Assembly: GCF_014836715.1 (NCBI RefSeq)
Contig: NZ_JACSQI010000003.1
Coordinates: 251,890-315,889 of the forward strand
Reading direction: 5' to 3'
DNA length: 64,000 bases
Origin: Escherichia whittamii
GTDB taxonomy: Bacteria > Pseudomonadota > Gammaproteobacteria > Enterobacterales > Enterobacteriaceae
The notes beneath the pieces were generated by a model. That model did not search any database and was not told the DNA's origin. It saw nothing but the letters and a program-made list of their open reading frames with translations. Below are positions 1 to 9,498 of this stretch, in pieces (the stretch's first letter is position 1; each line of letters begins with the position of its first letter). The position numbers were made by a program, and so were the translations under genes.

Positions 1-153
1 AACTTCAATAGCAAGAATAGCGATATCAGGCACCGCATCAACGCTTGCCGTTCCTGAAGTGACAATGTGCGGACCATCCGGTAGTTCATTGGCCTGTACT
101 GCCATCCCGCTGAAACCCATCAATGCCGCCAGGGCGATAACTTTGAACTTCAC
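1..153 (-). CDS. yggE: YggE, SIMPL-domain periplasmic protein (5' end only)
   Basis: Only the first 51 codons are in the window; the gene runs off the left edge. It starts with GTG (CAC at 151-153) behind a GGAGAG ribosome site. The product begins with a signal peptide (KFKVIALAALMGF...) and an Ala-Gln-Ala-type cleavage site near residue 23, followed by NELPDGPHIVTSG. This matches the start of E. coli YggE, a periplasmic SIMPL-domain protein linked to oxidative-stress protection. It lies just downstream of argO in the same direction, as in K-12. The identification rests on the N-terminus and synteny. Confidence 0.85.
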   Translation of the reverse strand, partial: MKFKVIALAALMGFSGMAVQANELPDGPHIVTSGTASVDAVPDIAILAIEV

Positions 154-245
154 GTTAGTCTCTCCGTGTTAATTGACTTGCCCAAAATTCAGGACCTCTG
201 GAGGCAAGCTTAACGTCTCTGTTTTATTTTTCCATCAGATAGCGC

Positions 246-881
246 CTAACTGAACAAGGCTTGTGCATGAGCAATACCATCTTTCGCCAGTTGCAGAGCA
301 ATAAACCACATAACGCAGCCCACCACAAAATTGATGATGCGCTGTGCTTTTGCCGTGCGCAGACGCGGTGCCAGGCAGGCCGCTAATAACGTCAGGCCAA
401 AAAACCACAGGAAAGAGGCGCTAATCGTCCCGAGCGCAAACCAACGTTTTGGCTCGACATCAAGCTGCCCGCCCAGGCTGCCCAATACCACAAAGGTATC
501 CAGGTAAACATGCGGATTCAGCCAGGTTACCGCCAGCATAGTGGCAATAATTTTCCAACGTCCCTGCTTCCTCACTTCAGCACTGACCAGCTCAATATTA
601 CTGCTCATCGCCGTTTTAAAAGCACCAAAGCCATACCACAGCAAGAAAGCCACACCGCCCCAGGTCACCAGCGCCAGCAACCACGGTGACTGCATCAATA
701 ACGCGCTACCACCAAAAATCCCGGCGCAAATCAGGACCAAATCGCTCATCGCGCAGAGCAAGGCAATCATAATGTGGTACTGGCGGCGAATGCCCTGATT
801 CATCACAAAAGCATTTTGTGGGCCGAGCGGCAGGATCATAGCCGCACCAAGTGCAAGGCCTTGAAAGTAATAAGATATCAC
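246..881 (-). CDS. argO: ArgO, L-arginine exporter (LysE family)
   Basis: A 211-residue, very hydrophobic protein with about six membrane segments and the LysE/ArgO signature [13 protein letters not shown] near the N-terminus. ArgO exports L-arginine (and canavanine) across the inner membrane. In E. coli it is activated by the LysR-type regulator ArgP, whose gene is normally just beyond yggE. The start at 881 gives the full family length. The 115-bp AT-rich gap to the divergent gene at 997 must hold the ArgP-dependent promoter, but I did not pick out the operator. The neighbour on the promoter side is not the usual one (see the TRAP-type gene). Confidence 0.95.
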   Translation of the reverse strand: MISYYFQGLALGAAMILPLGPQNAFVMNQGIRRQYHIMIALLCAMSDLVLICAGIFGGSALLMQSPWLLALVTWGGVAFLLWYGFGAFKTAMSSNIELVSAEVRKQGRWKIIATMLAVTWLNPHVYLDTFVVLGSLGGQLDVEPKRWFALGTISASFLWFFGLTLLAACLAPRLRTAKAQRIINFVVGCVMWFIALQLAKDGIAHAQALFS

Positions 882-996
882 GTAATTTATTCCGGGCTAA
901 TTATCTGATGCGCAGACTATAGCGCGGGAATAACATTAGGGATAATTGATAATATTAATATAGTATAAGTTTAATTAATAAACTGAGGGAACAGAT

Positions 997-2040
997 ATGC
1001 ACTACCGACAATTACTCCCCTTTCTTTTATCAGGATTACTTCTGATATCTCCCCCCAATTTTGCCACAGAAAAAATCCTGCGCTATACCGATCATGAACC
1101 CTTTGGTGGAATGCGTACCCAACTGATTCAAGAGACATTTTTTGCAGAAATTGAAAAAGAGTCGCAGGGACGTTTGAAAATTGAACCACACTGGAACGGT
1201 GAAACCGCCATCAGCTATGATGCACTGGCGACGATAAGCGATGGCGGCAAAGCTGATATGGGTATAGTGGTGCCGGAATACACAGCGAAACAATTACCGC
1301 TTCATCAAATCTTCAAGAGCTTTGCTATTGGCCCGGATCATGGAGCCAGTCAGGTTGAATTCTTTCGTCGCGTATATGCGGAAATTCCCGAATTTAACGC
1401 TGAACTTGAGCGTAACAATGTCGTGAACTTACAATTTTTCCTTGGCTACCCGGTAGGCTTTTTTTCCACCAAACCCATTCAGACATTAACCGATCTTCAG
1501 GGAACCACCTGGCGCACAGCCAGTTTCTGGCATCGGGCTTATTTAAGTCATACGGGAGCAAAAACCGTAACCTTACCGTGGAATGAGCAAATCACAACAG
1601 CCCTCCGTGACGGGCAACTCGATGGCTTAATGGTCAATCTCGATAGCGGATATGACATCCATGCTGAACGTGCTGCGCCGAATGTGTTGCTATCTCCTTC
1701 GCTCTGGCTCGGCCATGTTTATCTTTTGACGATGAATAAACACACCTGGGAAAGCCTCAGTACTCAAGATCGCGAGGCGATTCAACGAGCAGCCATTACA
1801 ACCCAGAAGGCGCTAGGCCAGGCATTAGATAACAATCTGATCAACATGGTAAAAACGCTCGAGCAGGAAGGTGCACATGTTCGCTATCTGAAAAAATCAG
1901 AACTGGACGCCTGGCAGAAAGCGATTGATTATCAGCAAGAGCAAACTCAGTGGGTAGAAAAGCAAAAGACTGAAGGCGTGGACAATGCCGGGGAAGTCAT
2001 ACAAAAAGTTGCCAATATACTTGATGAAACAATGCGTTAA
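997..2040 (+). CDS. TRAP transporter solute-binding protein, DctP family, orphan
   Basis: A 347-residue protein starting with a signal peptide (hydrophobic LLPFLLSGLLLIS, likely cleaved near residue 23). It has the DctP/TRAP extracytoplasmic binding-protein fold pattern: EPFGGMR, KADMGIVVPEY, then LQGTTWRTASFW, where Arg173 falls at the position of the family's carboxylate-binding arginine. Such proteins deliver organic acids to a membrane pair (DctQ/DctM). Neither partner gene is present here, so this is an orphan. It is divergent from argO and convergent with mscS, and ends in a terminator. The gene is not at this position in K-12 as I remember it, so it is accessory. The ligand is unknown. 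Confidence 0.8.
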   Translation: MHYRQLLPFLLSGLLLISPPNFATEKILRYTDHEPFGGMRTQLIQETFFAEIEKESQGRLKIEPHWNGETAISYDALATISDGGKADMGIVVPEYTAKQLPLHQIFKSFAIGPDHGASQVEFFRRVYAEIPEFNAELERNNVVNLQFFLGYPVGFFSTKPIQTLTDLQGTTWRTASFWHRAYLSHTGAKTVTLPWNEQITTALRDGQLDGLMVNLDSGYDIHAERAAPNVLLSPSLWLGHVYLLTMNKHTWESLSTQDREAIQRAAITTQKALGQALDNNLINMVKTLEQEGAHVRYLKKSELDAWQKAIDYQQEQTQWVEKQKTEGVDNAGEVIQKVANILDETMR

Positions 2041-2049
2041 TTGGGTAAT

Positions 2050-2075
2050 GCGCCCATAACTTCTATGGGCGCTTT
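2050..2075 (+). terminator. Rho-independent terminator after the TRAP-type gene
   Basis: A 9-bp perfect stem (2050-2058 with 2064-2072), 5-nt loop, then TTT. It lies 9 nt past the stop of the plus-strand gene and just before the end of convergent mscS, so it may work on both strands. Confidence 0.7.
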
Positions 2076-2081
2076 ACATGA

Positions 2082-2957
<876 letters not shown>

Positions 2958-3156
2958 TCAATATTCCTTTTCAACTGACTCAAAATGGAGAAATACACTC
3001 CGCCGCCTTATGACGGGCTGTCTGACAAGGGTAAACAATAAAGCATAATTTTGCCAAATAGATCACAGATTTCTTAGGTGCATCACCTTGCTTTTGGCGA
3101 AAAAATCCCCTCTATCCTGGCGGCCTCAGATTGTTGACAAAGTGCGCTTTGTTCAT

Positions 3157-3256
3157 GCCGGATGCGGCGTGAACGCCTTATCCAGCCTACGCAAGCATGC
3201 AAATTCAATATATTGCAGAGATCACGTAGGCCTGATAAGCGCAGCGCATCAGGCAA
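3157..3256. repeat. BIME (paired REP elements)
   Basis: Two opposed REP sequences: GCCGGATGCGGCGTGAACG at 3158-3176, and GCCTGATAAGCGCAGCGCAT at 3230-3249. They are joined by an AT-rich linker containing AAATTCAATATATTGCAG. An inverted, closely related copy lies at 16826-16929. Confidence 0.85.
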
Positions 3257-3270
3257 TTTTGCTTTTGGCG

Positions 3271-3294
3271 AAAAAAAGACCCGCAGAGCGGGCC
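3271..3294 (-). terminator. fbaA operon terminator
   Basis: On the minus strand a 7-bp GC-rich stem (3288-3294 with 3278-3284, one G-U pair, 3-nt loop) is followed by seven Ts (3271-3277). It is 25 nt downstream of the fbaA stop. Confidence 0.85.
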
Positions 3295-3318
3295 TTGAGA
3301 AAAGCAGAAAGGAATATC

Positions 3319-4398
3319 TTACAGAACGTCGATCGCGTTCAGTTCCTGGAATGCTTTTTCCAGACGAGCGATCATTGAAGTCTGACCGGCACGCAGCCAT
3401 ACGCGCGGATCGTAGTATTTCTTGTTCGGCTGATCTTCGCCTTTCGGGTTGCCCAGCTGGCCCTGCAGGTAAGCTTCGTTCGCTTTGTAGTAGTTCAGAA
3501 CACCTTCCCAGGTCGCCCATTGGGTGTCGGTATCGATGTTCATTTTAACTACACCGTAGCTTACAGAGTCTTTGATTTCCTGAGCAGTAGAACCGGAACC
3601 GCCGTGGAATACGAAGTTCAGGCTGTTGTGCGGCAGGTTGTGTTTCTTGGAAACATATTCCTGAGAGTCGCGCAGGATGGTCGGGGTCAGAACGACGTTA
3701 CCCGGCTTGTATACACCGTGTACGTTACCGAAGGAAGCTGCGATGGTGAAGCGCGGGCTGATTTTGCTCAACTCGGTGTATGCGTAATCAACGTCTTCCG
3801 GCTGGGTGTACAGTGCAGAAGCGTCCATGTGGCTGTTGTCCACGCCGTCTTCTTCACCACCGGTGCAACCCAGTTCGATTTCCAGAGTCATGCCGATTTT
3901 GGACATGCGCTCCAGGTATTTAGAGCAGATTTCGATGTTCTCTTGCAGAGATTCTTCAGACAGGTCGATCATGTGAGAAGAGAACAGCGGCTTACCAGTA
4001 GCAGCGAAGTGTTTTTCACCCGCGTCCAGCAGACCGTCGATCCACGGCAGCAGTTTCTTCGCGCAGTGGTCGGTATGCAGGATAACCGGAACACCATAGT
4101 GTTCAGCCATCTGGTGAACGTGATGCGCACCAGAGATCGCCCCCAGGATAGCAGCGCCCTGCGGAACGTCAGATTTCACGCCTTTACCAGCGATAAAGGA
4201 AGCACCACCGTTGGAGAACTGAACGATAACCGGCGCTTTAACTTTAGCAGCGGTTTCCAGTACGGCGTTGATGGAGTCAGTACCGACGCAGTTTACTGCT
4301 GGCAGTGCGAAGTTGTTTTCTTTTGCTACCTGGAAAACTTTCTGTACGTCATCACCAGTGATTACGCCAGGTTTTACGAAATCAAAAATCTTAGACAT
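3319..4398 (-). CDS. fbaA: FbaA, class II fructose-bisphosphate aldolase
   Basis: A 359-residue Zn-dependent aldolase that splits fructose 1,6-bisphosphate into dihydroxyacetone phosphate and glyceraldehyde 3-phosphate in glycolysis. Class II metal and active-site motifs are present: ILHTDHCAKK, FGNVHGVYKPG, FHGGSGS, NIDTDTQWA. The start is MSKIFDFVKPG at 4398; the frame is open for 21 more codons upstream but that segment is not part of the known protein. It is the last gene of epd-pgk-fbaA, 90 nt after pgk, and is followed by a strong terminator. Confidence 0.98.
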   Translation of the reverse strand: MSKIFDFVKPGVITGDDVQKVFQVAKENNFALPAVNCVGTDSINAVLETAAKVKAPVIVQFSNGGASFIAGKGVKSDVPQGAAILGAISGAHHVHQMAEHYGVPVILHTDHCAKKLLPWIDGLLDAGEKHFAATGKPLFSSHMIDLSEESLQENIEICSKYLERMSKIGMTLEIELGCTGGEEDGVDNSHMDASALYTQPEDVDYAYTELSKISPRFTIAASFGNVHGVYKPGNVVLTPTILRDSQEYVSKKHNLPHNSLNFVFHGGSGSTAQEIKDSVSYGVVKMNIDTDTQWATWEGVLNYYKANEAYLQGQLGNPKGEDQPNKKYYDPRVWLRAGQTSMIARLEKAFQELNAIDVL

Positions 4399-4488
4399 GT
4401 CTCTTGTCCTGTATCGTCGGGCTGTAGAAAAAGTGCGTGCTACATGAGCGCGCTGAAACAAGGGCAGGTTTCCCTGCCCTGTGATTTT

Positions 4489-5652
4489 TTACTTCTTAGC
4501 GCGCTCTTCGAGCATCGCTACTGCAGGCAGTACTTTACCTTCCACGAATTCGAGGAATGCGCCGCCGCCAGTGGAGATGTAGGAGATTTTGTCAGCAATG
4601 CCGAACAGGTCGATTGCTGCCAGAGTGTCACCGCCACCAGCGATGGAGAACGCTTCGCTGTCTGCGATAGCGTTAGCCACGATTTCAGTACCTTTACGGA
4701 AGTTCGGGAATTCGAACACGCCAACCGGGCCATTCCACAGAATGGTTTTCGCATTCTTCAGGATTTCAGCCAGTTCCTGAGCGGAAGCGTCGCCGATATC
4801 CAGGATCTGCTCGTCAGCTTTCACGTCGTTAACAGATTTCAGAGTAGCCGGAGCAGTTTCAGAGAACTCAGTTGCTACGCGAACATCAGACGGAACCGGA
4901 ATGTTGCAGGTAGTCAGCAGACGTTTAGCTTCGTCAACCAGGTCAGCTTCGTACAGGGATTTACCCACATCGTGGCCTTGTGCCGCGATAAAGGTGTTAG
5001 CGATACCACCACCAACGATCAGCTGGTCAGCGATTTTAGACAGGGAGTCCAGAACGGTCAGTTTGGTAGAAACTTTAGAACCACCAACGATAGCCACCAT
5101 CGGACGAGCCGGTTCTTTCAGTGCTTTACCCAACGCGTCCAGTTCAGCAGCCAGCAGCGGACCTGCGCACGCAACGTCTGCGAACTTACCGATACCGTGA
5201 GTAGAAGCCTGCGCACGGTGAGCAGTACCGAATGCGTCCATTACGAATACGTCGCACAGTGCAGCGTATTTTTTGGACAGGGTTTCGTCGTCTTTCTTCT
5301 CGCCTTTGTTGAAGCGAACGTTTTCCAGAACAACCAGTTCACCTTCAGCAACGTCAACGCCGTCGAGGTAATCTTTAACCAGGCGAACCGGGTTAGACAG
5401 TTTTTCTTTCAGGTAGTTAACAACCGGCAGCAGAGAGAATTCTTCGTTGTACTCGCCTTCGGTAGGACGACCCAGGTGGGAAGTGACCATCACTTTTGCG
5501 CCTTGTTTCAGGGCCAGTTCGATGGTTGGCAGAGAAGCACGGATACGCGCGTCGCTGGTTACTTTCCCGTCTTTTACTGGTACGTTCAGATCCGCACGGA
5601 TAAATACACGTTTCCCAGCAAGATCCAGATCGGTCATCTTAATTACAGACAT
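4489..5652 (-). CDS. pgk: Pgk, phosphoglycerate kinase
   Basis: A 387-residue monomeric two-domain kinase that transfers phosphate between 1,3-bisphosphoglycerate and ADP. The N-terminal substrate site RADLNVPV and SHLGRP, the hinge motif [10 protein letters not shown], and the C-terminal nucleotide site [10 protein letters not shown] are all present. Length equals the usual E. coli protein. It is the middle gene of the glycolytic operon, 48 nt after epd and 90 nt before fbaA. No anomalies seen. Confidence 0.98.
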   Translation of the reverse strand: MSVIKMTDLDLAGKRVFIRADLNVPVKDGKVTSDARIRASLPTIELALKQGAKVMVTSHLGRPTEGEYNEEFSLLPVVNYLKEKLSNPVRLVKDYLDGVDVAEGELVVLENVRFNKGEKKDDETLSKKYAALCDVFVMDAFGTAHRAQASTHGIGKFADVACAGPLLAAELDALGKALKEPARPMVAIVGGSKVSTKLTVLDSLSKIADQLIVGGGIANTFIAAQGHDVGKSLYEADLVDEAKRLLTTCNIPVPSDVRVATEFSETAPATLKSVNDVKADEQILDIGDASAQELAEILKNAKTILWNGPVGVFEFPNFRKGTEIVANAIADSEAFSIAGGGDTLAAIDLFGIADKISYISTGGGAFLEFVEGKVLPAVAMLEERAKK

Positions 5653-5700
5653 GGTGAATCCTCTCGTTGATTCTAAAAGTTTTGTAGACGCGCACGCGTC

Positions 5701-6720
5701 TTACCTGAAAGCAACAGCGGCCATGGCTAACGTTGTGTCTAGCATTCGGTTAGCAAAGCCCCATTCGTTATCGCACCAGACCAACGTTTTGATCAGGTGT
5801 GCGCCACTGACCCGGGTTTGAGTGCCATCGACAATGGCACTGTGCGGATCGTGGTTAAAATCTATCGAGACTAACGGCAATTCCGTATAGTCAACTATAC
5901 CATGAAATGCACCTTGTGCTGCTTTTTGCAGCAACTGGTTGACTTCATTGGCTTTTACAGGTTTCTTCACCGTCACGCTTAAATCGATTGCCGTCACATT
6001 AATGGTTGGCACACGCACCGCAATCGCTTCAAAACGATCGTTAAACTGCGGAAAAAATCGTGTGATACCCGCGGCCAGTTTGGTATCGACCGGAATGATC
6101 GACTGGCTGGCTGCCCGGGTGCGGCGCAGGTCAGGATGATACGCATCAATAACCTGTTGATCGTGCATGGCGGAGTGAATTGTGGTCACAGTGCCGGACT
6201 CAATACCGTACGCATCATCTAACAATTTGATGACGGGAATTATGCAATTCGTGGTACAGGAAGCGTTAGAAACGATGCGGTGTTCCGCACGAAGTTGATC
6301 CTGATTGACGCCATAAACAACGGTAGCATCGAGATCGTTACTGCCAGGATGTGAAAAGAGCACTTTTTTGGCCCCGGCGACAATGTGCGCTTCGCCATGC
6401 TCGCGGGTGCCATATACGCCGGTGCAGTCGAGAACCACATCAACACCGAGTTCACGCCAGGGAAGCGATTGCAGTGAGCGTTCATGCAATACGCGGATGG
6501 CATCATCACCAACAAAAAGTTGGTCGCGTTCCTCACGGACTTCCCATGCAAAACGGCCATGGCTGGTGTCATATTTCAACAAATGCGCCATGCCCGCAGC
6601 ATCCGCCAATTCGTTGATTGCCACCACGGTAATTTCCGCCCGACGTCCTGATTCATACAAAGCACGAACCACATTACGCCCGATGCGACCGAAGCCATTT
6701 ATCGCTACGCGTACGGTCAT
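5701..6720 (-). CDS. epd: Epd, erythrose-4-phosphate dehydrogenase
   Basis: A 339-residue GAPDH-family enzyme that oxidises erythrose 4-phosphate to 4-phosphoerythronate with NAD, the first step toward pyridoxal phosphate. The Rossmann motif [17 protein letters not shown] and the catalytic-cysteine motif NASCTTNC are visible. The start MTVRVAING at 6720 gives the known length; the reading frame extends 28 codons further upstream without family similarity. First gene of epd-pgk-fbaA. Candidate Cra and CRP sites lie upstream. Confidence 0.97.
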   Translation of the reverse strand: MTVRVAINGFGRIGRNVVRALYESGRRAEITVVAINELADAAGMAHLLKYDTSHGRFAWEVREERDQLFVGDDAIRVLHERSLQSLPWRELGVDVVLDCTGVYGTREHGEAHIVAGAKKVLFSHPGSNDLDATVVYGVNQDQLRAEHRIVSNASCTTNCIIPVIKLLDDAYGIESGTVTTIHSAMHDQQVIDAYHPDLRRTRAASQSIIPVDTKLAAGITRFFPQFNDRFEAIAVRVPTINVTAIDLSVTVKKPVKANEVNQLLQKAAQGAFHGIVDYTELPLVSIDFNHDPHSAIVDGTQTRVSGAHLIKTLVWCDNEWGFANRMLDTTLAMAAVAFR

Positions 6721-6842
6721 AGATCTCCTGCAAGGCTTTCCCTGAGCAAATTTGCCAGACAGAGTAATCCAGCAAATCGTTCGGGGAAACCTTACCTGTC
6801 GCAAACTGCGACTGATTGGTTAATTGTCGAACATTTAATCGA

Positions 6843-6856
6843 CTGAAACGCTTCAG
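6843..6856. promoter_or_regulatory. Candidate Cra (FruR) operator
   Basis: The palindrome CTGAAACGCTTCAG fits the Cra pattern TGAAnCGnTTCA exactly. It lies 123 bp upstream of the epd start. The epd-pgk operon is a known Cra target. Confidence 0.7.
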
Positions 6857-6914
6857 CTAGGATAAGCGAAACATGGAATAAAAGGAATGATTGTCCAGTC
6901 AAAGAAGACAATTA

Positions 6915-6930
6915 TCTGACTTACGTCACA
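6915..6930. promoter_or_regulatory. Candidate CRP site
   Basis: On the minus strand TGTGACGTAAGTCAGA matches the CRP half-sites TGTGA/TCACA at 9 of 10 positions. It may serve epd, or the divergent operon. Confidence 0.5.
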
Positions 6931-7092
6931 TTTTCAGGCCTGATGCGTTGGAATTTATTCCACTTTTGCAGAATCACGAATAAGCGTAGCAAAATCTTTT
7001 CGTTGTGCCGTCACAAACCCTGATTTATATCAGAATATGACTGATACAGCGTCGATATCATCCGCAATACGTCCGAGTTTCGGAGTACTCCA

Positions 7093-7524
7093 ATGATGAC
7101 ATTGCCCTACCCTTATTCTTCCTCCGCACGCTTTTTCACGCTGCGCCTGCTCCCCGGGCAGGAAGTTCTCTCCCTATTACATTCCTTCGCGCAACAGCAA
7201 CAGCTCCACGCCGCGTGGATTGCCGGTTGTACCGGCAGTCTGACTGACGTCGCCTTGCGCTATGCCGGGCAAGAAAACACCACTCTCCTCAGTGGGAAAT
7301 TTGAAGTGATCGCACTGAACGGCACGCTGGAACACACTGGCGAGCATCTTCATCTCTGCGTTTCGGACCCACACGGCGCGATGCTTGGCGGCCACATGAT
7401 GCCTGGCTGTACCGTTCGTACCACGCTTGAACTGGTGATCGGCAGCCTTGAGGAACTGGCGTTTAGCCGCCAGCCTTGCGCGCTTTCTGGTTACGACGAG
7501 TTGCATATTTCCCCCATTAAATAA
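7093..7524 (+). CDS. PPC-domain (DUF296) protein, first gene of ECF operon
   Basis: A 143-residue protein spanning one PPC/DUF296 domain. The family pattern is visible in order: RFFTLRLLPGQEVLSLL, AAWIAGCTGSLTDVALRYA, LSGKFEVIALNGTL, then the conserved core HLHLCVSDPHG and GGHMMPGCTVRTTLE. PPC domains form trimers and occur alone in bacteria or with AT-hooks in plant DNA-binding proteins; the bacterial role is not established. There is no AT-hook here. ATG at 7093 has GGAG 7 nt upstream; ATG at 7096 is an alternative. It precedes an ECF transporter by 22 nt, suggesting a shared ligand or regulation. Confidence 0.8.
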   Translation: MMTLPYPYSSSARFFTLRLLPGQEVLSLLHSFAQQQQLHAAWIAGCTGSLTDVALRYAGQENTTLLSGKFEVIALNGTLEHTGEHLHLCVSDPHGAMLGGHMMPGCTVRTTLELVIGSLEELAFSRQPCALSGYDELHISPIK

Positions 7525-7546
7525 CTATTTTCAGAGAGGTTTTCTT

Positions 7547-8125
7547 ATGGCGCGTCGCCACTTTTCCAGTCAGGCTCTGGTGCTGATCGTTATCTCTATC
7601 GCCATCAACATGATCGGCGGTCAACTTGCCAGCATGGTTAAATTACCTATTTTTCTCGACTCCATCGGCACACTTATTAGCGCGGTACTGCTTGGTCCGG
7701 TTATTGGAATGTTGACCGGCTTACTAACCAATTTACTCTGGGGATTACTGACTGACCCAATCGCCGCTGCATTTGCTCCTGTGGCAATGGTTATTGGTCT
7801 GGTTGCAGGTTGGCTGGCGCGGGCGGGTTGGTTTCGCACTCTGCCGAAGGTCATTGTCAGCGGCGTGATGATTACCCTGGCGGTCACCGTCGTTGCTGTG
7901 CCACTCCGTACTGCGCTGTTCGGCGGCGTGACAGGAAGCGGAGCCGATTTGTTCGTCGCCTGGATGCACTCGATGGGGCAAAACCTGGTGGAGTCGGTGG
8001 CAATTACGGTAATGGGCGCGAACCTGGTCGACAAAATTCTCACGGCGGTGATTGTCTGGCTTTTACTCCGACAACTGCCGATTCGCACCACTCGCCATTT
8101 TCCGGCAATGGCTGCCGTGCGCTAA
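7547..8125 (+). CDS. ECF transporter S component (substrate-binding, substrate unknown)
   Basis: A 192-residue integral membrane protein with about five to six hydrophobic segments. It begins MARRHFSSQALVLIVIS and contains the small-residue-rich stretch LGPVIGMLTGLLTNLLWG, typical of ECF S components. These proteins bind a vitamin or similar small molecule and dock on EcfT. ATG at 7547 follows AGAGAGG; the frame is open further upstream, but that part overlaps the PPC gene and carries no family signal. The stop is directly followed by the EcfT start. I cannot assign the substrate. Confidence 0.75.
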   Translation: MARRHFSSQALVLIVISIAINMIGGQLASMVKLPIFLDSIGTLISAVLLGPVIGMLTGLLTNLLWGLLTDPIAAAFAPVAMVIGLVAGWLARAGWFRTLPKVIVSGVMITLAVTVVAVPLRTALFGGVTGSGADLFVAWMHSMGQNLVESVAITVMGANLVDKILTAVIVWLLLRQLPIRTTRHFPAMAAVR

Positions 8126-8833
8126 ATGCATCCGTTTACTTCCTTAACGCTGTGGGCGCTGGCGGCCTGCACCACGCTTATCCTGCCCGCACAGACAATA
8201 TTGCCGGTCTATAGCGCGGCGACTTTTTTCTGCCTTATTGCGCTAAAGGCCACGCGGCGGCGAGCAAAATATGTCGCCTGGCTGATGTTCTCGCTGGGGG
8301 CCGGGCTATGGCTGGTGCACGGTGGCTGGCTGACTGAATGGATAAGTGGCACACCGCGCTCTGCAGAACGGTGGGCGCATGCAATTACGCTCTGGCTGCG
8401 GATTCTGGCTATCGTCTCAACCTCGCAGTTGTGGATGCAATACGTCCCCGTGCAACGTTTTATCCGCGCTTTGTTTGCTTCTCGCCTGCCGCCGGGCGTC
8501 GCTTATCTTTTTGCCGGGCCGTTGTTGGTCGTGGAGCAATTAAAACGGCAATTAGCGATTATTCATGAAGCGCAGTGCGCTCGCGGCGTGCCGCTGGATG
8601 AGAGCTGGTATCAGCGTTTACGCGCGATGCCCGCGTTAATTATTCCGCTAACACACAATGCGCTTAACGATCTGGCAGTCCGTGGTGCGGCGCTGGATAT
8701 GCGGGCATTTCGAATCCGCAACCGACGAACAACGTTGTGGGAGCCGCCTGATAGTAACCTGGAAAAAATGGCTCGTTACATCATGATCTTGCTGATGCTG
8801 GCAGAACCCGGAGTGTGGCTATGGTTACGTTAG
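8126..8833 (+). CDS. ECF transporter T component (EcfT/CbiQ family)
   Basis: A 235-residue membrane protein that couples the S component to the ATPases. Four or five hydrophobic segments are followed by the cytoplasmic coupling helices, with the two short signatures of the family: CARG (in HEAQCARGVPLD) and RGAALDMRAF. The start ATG abuts the S-component stop (TAAATG). The 3' end overlaps the first ATPase by 13 nt, indicating translational coupling. The order S-T-A-A' is that of a dedicated (group I) ECF system. Confidence 0.8.
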   Translation: MHPFTSLTLWALAACTTLILPAQTILPVYSAATFFCLIALKATRRRAKYVAWLMFSLGAGLWLVHGGWLTEWISGTPRSAERWAHAITLWLRILAIVSTSQLWMQYVPVQRFIRALFASRLPPGVAYLFAGPLLVVEQLKRQLAIIHEAQCARGVPLDESWYQRLRAMPALIIPLTHNALNDLAVRGAALDMRAFRIRNRRTTLWEPPDSNLEKMARYIMILLMLAEPGVWLWLR

Positions 8834-9498
8834 AACAGTTTTGCTATTTCCCTGCACACCCAACAAATCCTCCGTTCATTTATGACTTTCACTATGCCAA
8901 ACCGGGGATGATCGCCATCTTTGGTAACAACGGCAGTGGCAAAAGTACGCTGGCGCAACTGATGGCGGGCTGGTATCCGGATTTTCTGCCTGGAGAAATT
9001 GCAGGCACGGGAACGCTTCTCGGTACACCCATTGGGCTGCTCCCGCTCAATGAACAATCCGCCACTATCCAACTCGTCCAGCAATCGCCCTATTTGCAGC
9101 TCTCCGGCTGTACCTTTAGCGTGGAAGAAGAAGTTGCCTTTGGACCAGAAAATCTGTGTCTTGCTGAAGCAGAGATTATGGCGCGAATTGACGCTGCCCT
9201 GACCCTGGCTGAGTGCCTGCCGTTGCGCCATCGCCACCCTGCAACACTCTCCGGTGGGGAAACCCAACGCGTGGTGATTGCCTGCGCCATCGCCATGCAA
9301 CCAAAGCTATTAATTCTTGATGAAGCCTTTAGCCGCCTGACGCCGCAGGCCAGCGAAATGTTGTTGCAGCGTTTGCAACACTGGGCGCTGGAACGCGGTT
9401 CGCTGGTTATTCTTTTTGAACGTCATCGCACACCTTTCCTGAACTATTGCCAACAAGCGTGGCAACTGCAAAACGGCGCGATCCAGCCATTATGTTAA
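8821..9498 (+). CDS. ECF transporter ATPase A1
   Basis: A 225-residue ABC ATPase: Walker A GNNGSGKST, Q-loop region QLVQQSPYLQLSG, signature LSGGETQR, Walker B LLILDEAFSRL. At the H-loop position the sequence reads ILFERHRTP, which does not align cleanly with the usual SHD/THD; the switch histidine may be displaced. ATG at 8821 is preferred because GGAG lies 7 nt upstream; a GTG at 8815 is possible. It overlaps the next ATPase by 7 nt. Confidence 0.8.
   Translation: MVTLEQFCYFPAHPTNPPFIYDFHYAKPGMIAIFGNNGSGKSTLAQLMAGWYPDFLPGEIAGTGTLLGTPIGLLPLNEQSATIQLVQQSPYLQLSGCTFSVEEEVAFGPENLCLAEAEIMARIDAALTLAECLPLRHRHPATLSGGETQRVVIACAIAMQPKLLILDEAFSRLTPQASEMLLQRLQHWALERGSLVILFERHRTPFLNYCQQAWQLQNGAIQPLC

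Larger units (their letters stand above)
2958..3318. other. mscS-fbaA intergenic region
   Basis: A 361-bp gap with no credible gene. It holds the mscS promoter region (2958-3060, not resolved further), one BIME repeat and the fbaA terminator. Short reading frames here are driven by the GC-rich repeat. Confidence 0.6.
6721..7092. promoter_or_regulatory. epd / ECF-operon divergent control region
   Basis: A 372-bp gap between epd (minus) and the accessory PPC-ECF operon (plus). It contains the candidate Cra and CRP sites listed separately. Nearer the plus-strand operon is an imperfect inverted repeat TTGTGCCGTCACAA and the palindrome TGATTTATATCA. I looked for a riboswitch-like fold before the ECF genes and saw none I could name. 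Confidence 0.5.

Noticed and set aside
3520..5670. Long plus-strand open frame (716 codons) across fbaA and pgk
   Set aside because: It is antisense to two unmistakable, highly expressed glycolytic genes. Strong codon bias in those genes leaves the opposite frame open; the translation is Val/Phe/Arg-rich with no domain.
6860..7092. Riboswitch upstream of the ECF operon
   Set aside because: ECF genes are often riboswitch-controlled, so I looked for conserved folds. I saw only short palindromes and no recognisable TPP, FMN, cobalamin or preQ1 core.
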